A stretch of DNA of 6,338 nucleotides from JANLQX01 sp043775075 (GTDB lineage: Bacteria > Actinomycetota > Acidimicrobiia > Acidimicrobiales > JANYDT01), in NCBI GenBank assembly GCA_043775075.1, contig JAYVSS010000020.1, forward strand, positions 1-6,338, given 5' to 3'. Shown here piece by piece: positions 1 through 4,664 of the stretch; within the stretch, counting starts at the first letter, position 1, and every line of letters starts with the position of its first letter. The notes beneath the pieces are model-generated. The model saw only the letters and a program-made list of their open reading frames with translations. It was not told the origin of the DNA and did no database searches. The position numbers and the translations under genes are program-made.

Positions 1-11
1 CAACGCGCGAC

Positions 12-320
12 TCAAAGACCGCCCAACCGTGTCGCTCGCCGGTCTTCAAGTAGCTGATTGGTCTGTGAAACTGATGAGGACGTCTCGCCGCCGTGGGAAA
101 CCCGTGCCTCCATCAATCGCGTGAGTTCGTTAAGGGTGAAAACCGAGCGCCTTGAGCCCGAGAATGCGCTTCAGAACGACGAATTGGTCAGCGGTGTAGG
201 AGCGCGAAAGCCGGTCGACGCCTGGACGGTAGCGGGACGTCGTAACCACGAGCTCGTCGTAGTACCGGAGGGCACGAAGTGATACCCGGCGAATTGTGCG
301 AACGTCCCGATTCCGAGCAT
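12..320 (-). pseudogene. MerR-family transcriptional regulator, multiply frameshifted relic
   Basis: No single frame encodes a protein here, but a MerR-type winged-helix domain can be read by moving between two frames. Reading from 320 downward: MLGIGTFAQFAG (320-285), then VSLRALRYYDEL in a second frame (285-250), then WLRRPATVQASTGFR back in the first frame (248-204), then SYTADQFVVLKRILGLKALGF in the second frame (201-139), then TLNELTRLMEARVSHGG and onward in the first frame (137-15), stopping at TGA 14-12. This order matches the family pattern G-VS-R-LRYYDE-L-P-TG-R-Y-F-LNEL. The breaks look like a 1-nt loss in the G run at 285-287, one extra base near 249, two extra bases near 202-203, and one extra base near 138-141. 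The start at 320 has a purine-rich GGTGAGG just upstream. The effector part is missing, so the stop at 12-14 may be a further lesion. Four breaks argue against sequencing error. The ligand and targets are unknown. Confidence 0.83.
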
Positions 321-343
321 CGCCTCACCAGTAAGCGCGCTTG

Positions 344-373
344 ACGTTACGTGAGACTTAAGGGTCTCTTCAA
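344..373 (-). promoter_or_regulatory. MerR-type promoter with operator in the spacer
   Basis: On the minus strand, TTGAAG (373-368) and TAACGT (349-344) are separated by 18 bp. The perfect inverted repeat GAGAC-N6-GTCTC (353-368) sits in the spacer and overlaps the -35 by one base. Long spacers of 18-20 bp with a dyad between the -35 and -10 are the hallmark of MerR-regulated promoters. The likely start site, near 337, lies just upstream of the relic regulator's start at 320, so this was probably its own promoter. Assignment is by pattern only. Confidence 0.5.
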
Positions 374-403
374 GATTCTTTGCCAAACAGATCGGAGACC
401 TTC

Positions 404-418
404 AGGTCCCGAGGACCT
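404..418 (-). terminator. Hairpin after the DJ-1/PfpI gene, possible terminator
   Basis: A perfect 6-bp inverted repeat, AGGTCC-CGA-GGACCT, begins 5 bp beyond the stop codon of the upstream minus-strand gene and lies before the promoter of the MerR relic. This is where a terminator would be expected. No T run follows on the minus strand, so it is at best a U-less hairpin terminator or a 3'-end stabiliser. Confidence 0.35.
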
Positions 419-423
419 ATCCG

Positions 424-1062
424 TCAGGATTTTAGTTGGGCGTATTCGATGACCCGCTCCACCACGTGGTGGGGGGCCTTGGCGAGCGACCCGCAATCGA
501 ACGGTGGCTGTGGGTCGTACTCAACCATGAGCTGCATCGCCTTGGCCGCCGTTTCGTCGACGAGCAGCTCGGCCAATCGGAGAGCCATGTCGATACCGGA
601 CGAGACGCCGGCCGCAGTGATGATTCGTTGGTCGAGATGCTCGACCACCCGCTGTGAAGTGGGCACCGCGCCGTATGTCGCCAGATCGTTGAGAACCGAC
701 CAGTGCGTGGTAGCAGTAAGTCCACGTAGCAATCCGGCGGCACCGAGGACGAGCGATCCGGTACACACCGACGTTGTGTACTGCGTGGTCGGATGCACTG
801 CCCGAAGCCATTCGAGAATCTGATCGTCGGAGGTGAGCGGTCGAGTCCCCACGCCGCCCGGCATGATGACGACATCGGGAGACATGACCTCGTCGAACGT
901 GGCGTCCACGGTGAGGCCAAGGAACCCGTTCTCGGTGCGCACTTCGCCCTTCTGGTGCCCGACGAAGGTGATGGTCGCGCCGGGCAAACGCTGGAGCACT
1001 TCGTATGGTCCGACCATGTCCAACGCCGTGAGGCGGGGAAAGAGAACGGCGGCAATTTGCAT
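424..1062 (-). CDS. DJ-1/PfpI family protein, isonitrile hydratase (InhA)-like
   Basis: This 212-residue protein is a complete single-domain member of the DJ-1/PfpI superfamily (class I glutamine amidotransferase-like fold). Visible landmarks are the N-terminal strand IAAVLFPRLTALDMVGPYEVL with Asp15, the MPGGVGTRPL loop (67-76), the nucleophile elbow TSVCTGS with Cys100 and Thr101, a TTHW motif (118-121), and ITAAGVSSGIDMAL (148-161). Asp, Cys and Thr at these positions correspond to the residues known to matter in Pseudomonas InhA, which hydrates isonitriles to N-formamides. Many close relatives have no tested activity, so the substrate is uncertain. It has no signal peptide and should be cytoplasmic. 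The ATG start is supported by AAGGAA about 6 nt upstream. The GlxA-type regulator ends 50 bp upstream on the same strand and carries a related domain, suggesting one operon and perhaps a shared ligand chemistry. Confidence 0.9.
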   Translation of the reverse strand: MQIAAVLFPRLTALDMVGPYEVLQRLPGATITFVGHQKGEVRTENGFLGLTVDATFDEVMSPDVVIMPGGVGTRPLTSDDQILEWLRAVHPTTQYTTSVCTGSLVLGAAGLLRGLTATTHWSVLNDLATYGAVPTSQRVVEHLDQRIITAAGVSSGIDMALRLAELLVDETAAKAMQLMVEYDPQPPFDCGSLAKAPHHVVERVIEYAQLKS

Positions 1063-1068
1063 TTTGAA

Positions 1069-1074
1069 TTCCTT
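1069..1074 (-). promoter_or_regulatory. Shine-Dalgarno sequence of the DJ-1/PfpI gene
   Basis: AAGGAA lies 6 nt before the ATG at 1062 on the minus strand. It is the only strong Shine-Dalgarno among the intact genes of the window. That fits an internal operon gene, which cannot be translated from a leaderless 5' end. Confidence 0.7.
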
Positions 1075-1099
1075 GGTGAACTTGGGTGTACGTGGGTAA

Positions 1100-1105
1100 A
1101 TAATA
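1100..1105 (-). promoter_or_regulatory. Possible internal promoter -10 ahead of the DJ-1/PfpI gene
   Basis: TATTAT stands out in a short AT-rich patch of the 50-bp gap between the glxA-like gene and the DJ-1/PfpI gene. It is well placed to give a short leader that includes the AAGGAA at 1069-1074. No convincing -35 is seen 16-18 bp upstream, so a secondary promoter is only a possibility next to read-through from upstream. Confidence 0.3.
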
Positions 1106-1112
1106 CGCGTGC

Positions 1113-2108
1113 TTACGAAACGTGAAGGGCGAAACGCCGGCGGTAGTCACTCGGCGCAACACCCTTTGCGCGCTGGAAGGTCCGCCGCATGGTTTCAGCA
1201 GTGCCGAATCCGGTGGTGTTAGCGATCGTTTCGACGTTGGCGTCGGTCATCTCGAGCATCTGACATGCGGCGTTGAGACGGGCGGACTCGACAAACTTGG
1301 CCGGGCTCACGCCAACCTCGCGGGCGAAGACCCGCAAGAAGTTCCGTTCGCTCATGGCGGCGGCGTCCGCCAGCGCAGCGAGTCGATGATCGGCACCCGG
1401 CGATTGCACGATCACGTGCTGGGCGTTCTTGATGACGTCGCGTTCGCTGACGCCGTGCCAAACCGGAGCCGCAAACTGGGACTGGCCGCCGGGGCGTCGA
1501 TAGAACATGACGAGCCAACGCGCCACCGTCTGAGCCACCTCATCGCCGAGATCCTCGGCCACCATCGCCAGCGCCAGGTCGATACCGGCGGTGACCCCGG
1601 CAGAGGTCCACACGTTGCCGTCCTTGCGGTGGAGGGAATCGCGGTCAAGGTGCACCCGGGGGAAGCGAGTTTCGAACTGATCAGCGCGCGCCCAGTGGGT
1701 GCACGCAGTGCGTCCGTCGAGCAAACCAGCGCAGGCCAGGATGAAGCTCCCCGTGCACACACTGGTGACGCGGCGGGCCTTGGATGCGAGCCGCTGAACG
1801 TGCCCAACAAGTGCGGCGTTTTGAGTCATCGTCGATGCCGCCCGGCCACCGACCACCACGAGCGTGTCGAGAGCGCCGCGAATTTGTCGTAGGTCACTGT
1901 CAGCCACTATTGCCAGACCGCTTTCCGACGCAAGGGGTCCCGCTGTTTCGGCGGCGACGATTGGTCGATAGCGGGGTGCGCTGCGACGTTCGGCGTCAAG
2001 CAATTCGTTGACTCCGGAAAACACTTCGAATGGTCCGGCCAGGTCGATACTTTGGAATCCCGGGTACACGACGAAGATCACTCGTCGCTCGGCCATTGTC
2101 CCGGTCAT
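1113..2108 (-). CDS. GlxA-family transcriptional regulator (DJ-1/PfpI domain plus AraC-type HTH)
   Basis: With the start at 2108 the protein has 331 residues, usual for this family. Residues about 8-180 form a DJ-1/PfpI-like sensor domain: VIFVVYPGFQSIDLAGPFEVFSG, VVVGGR, the TSVCTGSF elbow with Cys118, CTHWARAD, and TSAGVTAGIDLALAMV. Residues about 233-327 form an AraC/XylS-type DNA-binding domain with two helix-turn-helix units, LAALADAAAMSERNFLRVF and VETIANTTGFGTAETMRRTF, ending in the family signature GVAPSDYRRRF. Such proteins usually activate nearby genes in response to small molecules; the DJ-1-like part is thought to sense a ligand and is often not catalytic. The target is probably the DJ-1/PfpI gene 50 bp downstream. 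An upstream in-frame ATG at 2228 would add 40 residues with no family similarity and would bury a good promoter, so I reject it; MAERR at 2096 is an alternative start. Confidence 0.93.
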   Translation of the reverse strand: MTGTMAERRVIFVVYPGFQSIDLAGPFEVFSGVNELLDAERRSAPRYRPIVAAETAGPLASESGLAIVADSDLRQIRGALDTLVVVGGRAASTMTQNAALVGHVQRLASKARRVTSVCTGSFILACAGLLDGRTACTHWARADQFETRFPRVHLDRDSLHRKDGNVWTSAGVTAGIDLALAMVAEDLGDEVAQTVARWLVMFYRRPGGQSQFAAPVWHGVSERDVIKNAQHVIVQSPGADHRLAALADAAAMSERNFLRVFAREVGVSPAKFVESARLNAACQMLEMTDANVETIANTTGFGTAETMRRTFQRAKGVAPSDYRRRFALHVS

Positions 2109-2115
2109 GAAGACT

Positions 2116-2144
2116 ATTGTCAGTGATGTCGCCGCTGGCGTCAA
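2116..2144 (-). promoter_or_regulatory. Promoter of the glxA-like gene, probably leaderless
   Basis: On the minus strand TTGACG (2144-2139) and GACAAT (2121-2116) are separated by 17 bp, and 7 nt separate the -10 from the ATG at 2108. Transcription would begin at or next to the start codon, and no Shine-Dalgarno is visible. The -35 matches the sigma-70-type consensus in five of six bases and the -10 in four of six. Confidence 0.6.
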
Positions 2145-2526
2145 CGACAATATGCCCACAAATCTCGCCATCAACCTTCGTCCGCGGTGTAGCGGCGCCA
2201 AAGGTCGGGAGGATCGAATGACCGCCACTCCGCTGGTCGGCCACGGCTCACGGTTTCTCTTTCGGCGACGAATTTGCTCGTTGGTACTGGGGAGAAGGGC
2301 GAACTGACGGCATTCGCCCCTGCTGAGGGGAACGCACCGGCGGCCTCGAGCCGGAGGTGGCGGACCGTAGAGCGGCGTTCCTCAACGGGTCGACGGCATG
2401 GGCGTCGGCGCCAGACTGCGTCGAGTCAGGTCTCGATTGCCCGAACCACTGACCCCGGACACCGTGCTTGCCCGGATAGTCGTCGTCGCAACAACACCGG
2501 TCGCTCTTTGAGGTCATCGGGAAACC
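2145..2526. other. Gene-free interval of about 380 bp
   Basis: This lies between the promoter of the glxA-like gene and the end of the GNAT gene. Open frames on both strands (for example 2248-2517 minus and 2274-2555 plus) have arginine- or serine-rich products without family features. No tRNA, transposase remnant or known riboswitch was recognised. It holds a cluster of inverted repeats at 2297-2381, annotated separately, and a short open frame at 2398-2514 (plus, 38 codons ending in a hydrophobic stretch) that I cannot support as a gene. Confidence 0.6.
2297..2381. repeat. Cluster of overlapping inverted repeats, possible structured RNA
   Basis: Four perfect stems occur within 85 bp: GGGCGAA (2297-2303) with TTCGCCC (2313-2319); CCCCT (2317-2321) with AGGGG (2326-2330); GGAACGC (2329-2335) with GCGTTCC (2375-2381); and CCGGC (2337-2341) with GCCGG (2350-2354). 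The second stem shares bases with the first and third and cannot form together with either, so two alternative folds exist. The strand is undetermined and no T run follows. In GC-rich DNA some of this may arise by chance. Confidence 0.4.
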
Positions 2527-3015
2527 TCAAGCTCTGGCTAGCTTCGTCATGGTGACCGTTTCGAGGCCACTCGCTGATTCCAAACTGGTGGTTGTGTAGC
2601 CAAGCTTTGTGTACAACGCGATGTTGCTGATGCTCCTCGCCCCAGTTGTTAACTCGAAATATTCGACTGCCCCGACGGCATCTTCGATCGCAGCCATGAG
2701 TTGGCTTCCGATTCCCCAACCTTGGAGGTCCGGAACCGTCATTAGCCGCCCAATATTGGCCGACGATCCGATGATCTCGGCGCGCACGGACCCGACAAGT
2801 CGGTGCTCGAGATGGGCGACAAGAACGACCGATGTTGCGTTAGCGATCAGCGCGGTCAAGTCATCGAGTGACTGGGTGAGTGATGGCAGAAACGCGTTGT
2901 TATAAATCTGAGCATCAGCGAGGAACGCTGCTCGCTGCACCGTGAGTAGCTCGCCGGCGTCGGCGAGCTGGGCTGGGCGAATCGTCAGACCGATATGACT
3001 CGAAGTACCCGTCAT
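2527..3015 (-). CDS. GNAT family N-acetyltransferase
   Basis: This 162-residue protein is a single-domain GCN5-related N-acetyltransferase, which transfers the acetyl group of acetyl-CoA to an amine. The N-terminal strand LTIRPAQLADAGELLTVQRAAF (10-31) opens the fold. Motif A, with the CoA-pyrophosphate-binding loop Gln98-x-x-Gly101-x-Gly103 in IGRLMTVPDLQGWGIGSQLM, follows the central strand VVLVAHLEHRLVGSVRAEI. Motif B is NIALYTKLGY (131-140), with Asn131 and the Tyr135 position typical of the family's general acid. There is no signal peptide, so it is cytoplasmic. The substrate cannot be read from the sequence; small-molecule or antibiotic amines and protein N-termini are all possible. It is divergent from a marR-type gene with a 40-bp gap whose palindrome fills this gene's promoter spacer, so MarR repression is likely. 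The ATG at 3015 has no Shine-Dalgarno and probably starts a leaderless mRNA. Confidence 0.9.
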   Translation of the reverse strand: MTGTSSHIGLTIRPAQLADAGELLTVQRAAFLADAQIYNNAFLPSLTQSLDDLTALIANATSVVLVAHLEHRLVGSVRAEIIGSSANIGRLMTVPDLQGWGIGSQLMAAIEDAVGAVEYFELTTGARSISNIALYTKLGYTTTSLESASGLETVTMTKLARA

Positions 3016-3026
3016 GGATTCTAAGG

Positions 3027-3044
3027 TAGTACACGTGTCTACTA
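3027..3044. promoter_or_regulatory. Palindromic MarR-type operator
   Basis: TAGTACACGTGTCTACTA is an imperfect 18-bp dyad: 14 of 18 positions agree with its reverse complement, including the outer TAGTA/TACTA arms. It is the only such dyad in the 40-bp gap between the divergent GNAT and marR genes, lies between the GNAT -35 and -10, and overlaps the proposed marR -10. Size, AT-rich arms and position fit known MarR-family operators. Binding itself is inferred. Confidence 0.65.
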
Positions 3045-3048
3045 AATC
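3043..3048 (+). promoter_or_regulatory. Weak -10 candidate of the marR gene
   Basis: TAAATC lies 7 nt before the ATG at 3056, the same spacing as in front of the other transcript-leading genes here. It matches the TAnnnT pattern only in its first two bases, and the -35 candidate TTCTAA (3019-3024, 18-bp spacer) is poor. The operator overlaps it by two bases, consistent with autorepression. Confidence 0.3.
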
Positions 3049-3055
3049 AACCTCA

Positions 3056-3508
3056 ATGTTTCTATCGACGGATGAGGCGGAGGTTTGGATTGCCTATCGG
3101 CAGCTGAAGCGGACGGTGGACGCGGCGATCGCCGCCGACCTGTTAGCCCATTCGGGCCTGTCCGAGGCTGACTACGACGTGCTGTCGAATCTGTCGACCT
3201 CGGGGGTTTGCGAGAGGCGAGTGCTTGAGTTGGCCGAGCAATTGCGATGGTCAAAGAGCCGGGCGTCGAACCAGCTAGTCCGCATGGAACAACGGGGCAT
3301 GATCACCCGTGAAGGCTGCGGCACCGATGGGCGCGGCAGCGTGGTGCGGCTGACGAAGCTCGGCCGTTCGGCGATCGTCCGGGCCGCCCCGGCCCACGTG
3401 AAATCGGTGCGTCGTCAATTTCTCGACCGGCTCGACCCGACGGCGCGTCGTGGGATCCTTCAATCGGCAAAGCTCATTGGTGAATCTCAAGCCGCGGGCC
3501 GAGTGTGA
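3056..3508 (+). CDS. MarR-family transcriptional regulator
   Basis: With the start at 3056 the product has 150 residues, typical for MarR dimers. The N-terminal helix (VWIAYRQLKRTVDAAIAADL) and C-terminal helices (APAHVKSVRRQFLDRLDPTARRGILQSAKLI) would form the dimer interface. The winged helix lies between: YDVLSNLSTS, RRVLELAEQLRWSKSRASNQLVRMEQRGMI with the recognition helix at about 66-79, and a wing REGCGTDGRGSVVRLT carrying the conserved Asp91-x-Arg93-Gly94. These regulators are usually repressors released by phenolic or antibiotic-like ligands or by oxidation; the ligand here is unknown. A longer start at 3014 would overlap the GNAT start codon and put the operator inside the coding sequence; a GTG at 3035 is also in frame. 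The 3056 start keeps the operator intergenic. It probably represses the divergent GNAT gene and itself. It converges with the agmatine deiminase gene, 17 bp away. Confidence 0.92.
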   Translation: MFLSTDEAEVWIAYRQLKRTVDAAIAADLLAHSGLSEADYDVLSNLSTSGVCERRVLELAEQLRWSKSRASNQLVRMEQRGMITREGCGTDGRGSVVRLTKLGRSAIVRAAPAHVKSVRRQFLDRLDPTARRGILQSAKLIGESQAAGRV

Positions 3509-3525
3509 CTGACCTCCGGCCGCCG

Positions 3526-4554
3526 TCAATTCGTGAGCGCAGGGACCTGCTGGGTGATGCAATGGGGGCCGCCGCCGCCGTAGGCGATTACGTCGCCCGG
3601 TACACCGACAATCTGGCGATCGGGAAATGCCGCGCCGATGATCGACAGCATGTCGCTGTCGGCCGCATGGCCGGTCACCGGCACGATCACGGCGCCGTTG
3701 CAGACGTAGAGGTTGGCGTACGGCACGGACACCAGTTCGCCCCAGCGCTCCACGTACGGAAGCACGGGGAGATCTATGATCTCGGTCGCCCGGCCTTGCC
3801 CGTCGACGGCACCATCGAGACAGCGGCGTGAGATCGACAGTCGCTCGTGCTCAGCGTCCGACGGATCGTCGCATCCTTGGAATAGCACCACCCCGGGCTG
3901 CACCGGAACGACGATGAGGTCCACGTGGCCATTGGTATCTCGATCATCGATGGCGAAGGGAAGCCACACGACCGTGGTCACACCGAGCATCGATCGCAAG
4001 TTTTCCTCGATATCGACTCGGCGCAACGATGGGTTGCGATTTGGATGAAGGAGACACTGCTCGGTGGTAAAGACCGTCCCATCGCCGTCCACCGCGATCG
4101 ATCCACCCTCCAACACGAACGGTATGCGCACAGATGTTTCCCCGTCGGCGGTGCACCAGGCAGACGCGACCCGGTCATCGCATCCGCGTGCCTCGTAAAG
4201 ATTGCCCCACACGTTGAAGATCGGGTCCGCTCCCACCCGTTTCGTCCGGTTCGCGTTGAGCGCGAAGGTCGGTCCGATGTCTCGTAGCCACGCGTCGTCA
4301 ATTTCCATCTCGAGGATCGAAATATTGCTATGCGCGCAGAGGTCTGCGGCGAGTTCAGCGTCGGACGGACGGGCCAACATTGATACGGGTTCAAACTCGG
4401 CGATGGTGCGTGCCACTTCCGCCCAGGCAAACTGACCCTGACGAAGATGCTCGCCCCACTGCGCCTCGTGGCACGGAAAACCCATGATCGTTCGCTCATG
4501 GGGCTCCCACTCCGCTGGCATGCGAAACCCCAATAGTTCGTCCTGCCACGTCAT
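3526..4554 (-). CDS. aguA: Agmatine deiminase family protein (guanidino hydrolase)
   Basis: This 342-residue protein belongs to the agmatine deiminase / Porphyromonas-type peptidylarginine deiminase family, which releases ammonia from a guanidino group; agmatine to N-carbamoylputrescine is the usual reaction. Motifs in order are MPAEWEPHERTIMGFP (12-27), DDAWLRDIGPTF (86-97) with Asp92, LEGGSIAVDGDGT (148-160) with Glu149, TNGHVD (207-212) with His210, and the catalytic-cysteine motif YGGGGPHCITQQ (325-336) with Cys332. All expected active-site residues are present and the length is normal. Leu213 follows GHVD where the family usually has Asn, a minor oddity. No carbamoylputrescine amidohydrolase lies nearby, so the putrescine-forming role is not backed by context. 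An in-frame ATG at 4617 would add 21 residues before the conserved start and is not preferred. The gene is 110 bp downstream of the copper gene on the same strand. Confidence 0.92.
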   Translation of the reverse strand: MTWQDELLGFRMPAEWEPHERTIMGFPCHEAQWGEHLRQGQFAWAEVARTIAEFEPVSMLARPSDAELAADLCAHSNISILEMEIDDAWLRDIGPTFALNANRTKRVGADPIFNVWGNLYEARGCDDRVASAWCTADGETSVRIPFVLEGGSIAVDGDGTVFTTEQCLLHPNRNPSLRRVDIEENLRSMLGVTTVVWLPFAIDDRDTNGHVDLIVVPVQPGVVLFQGCDDPSDAEHERLSISRRCLDGAVDGQGRATEIIDLPVLPYVERWGELVSVPYANLYVCNGAVIVPVTGHAADSDMLSIIGAAFPDRQIVGVPGDVIAYGGGGPHCITQQVPALTN

Positions 4555-4561
4555 GACGCCC

Positions 4562-4567
4562 AGGGTA
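4562..4567 (-). promoter_or_regulatory. -10 element of the agmatine deiminase gene, probably leaderless
   Basis: TACCCT (TAnnnT type) lies 7 nt before the ATG at 4554, with no Shine-Dalgarno between. A -35 is not clear; ATTTGG sits 17 bp upstream. A nearby AT-rich patch (4587-4595) offers another -10-like sequence. The element supports 4554 as the start. Confidence 0.42.
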
Positions 4568-4664
4568 TCGTCCCCCATCCCGACCCAAATATTTAAGCCC
4601 AAACCCCATGGGTTCACACTTGGCGGAAGTTGTCAGGGAAGGCGGACGGAATTGTTAGTCGTGG

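Larger units (their letters stand above)
3023..3050 (-). promoter_or_regulatory. Promoter of the GNAT gene, probably leaderless
   Basis: On the minus strand TTGATT (3050-3045) and TACCTT (3028-3023) are 16 bp apart, and 7 nt separate the -10 from the ATG at 3015. The spacer coincides with the MarR-type palindrome at 3027-3044, so a bound repressor would block RNA polymerase directly. Confidence 0.55.

Noticed and set aside
71..100. Hammerhead-ribozyme-like core: CTGATGA followed 19 nt later by GAAA
   Set aside because: Stem II cannot form: the bases flanking the two core boxes are G and G where a pair is required, and the interval shows no suitable complementarity. The sequence is explained by the MerR relic on the other strand.
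1122..1892. Long plus-strand open frame of 256 codons opposite the glxA-like gene
   Set aside because: It is a shadow of the high-GC coding frame on the minus strand; the product has no domain features, whereas the minus-strand protein has clear family motifs.
2346..2456. Plus-strand GC3-rich open stretch (LEPEVADRRAAFLNG and onward) as a gene fragment
   Set aside because: It is short, has no start with a ribosome binding site, ends in a stop, and matches no family I recognise; high GC alone can produce it.
3014..3055. Longer marR start at 3014, with start codons of two divergent genes overlapping in CATG
   Set aside because: It would place the whole operator and the GNAT promoter inside the marR coding sequence, adds residues with no family similarity, and has no ribosome binding site. 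A GTG at 3035 has the same problem.
4590..4620. Palindromes AAATATTT and CCCATGGG upstream of the agmatine deiminase gene as an operator
   Set aside because: Both are short 8-bp palindromes common by chance, are not arranged symmetrically around a promoter, and no regulator is encoded next to them.
4618..4664. Terminator between copCD and the agmatine deiminase gene
   Set aside because: The GGCGGAAG/GGCGGACGG similarity is a direct, not inverted, repeat; no stem followed by a T run is present.
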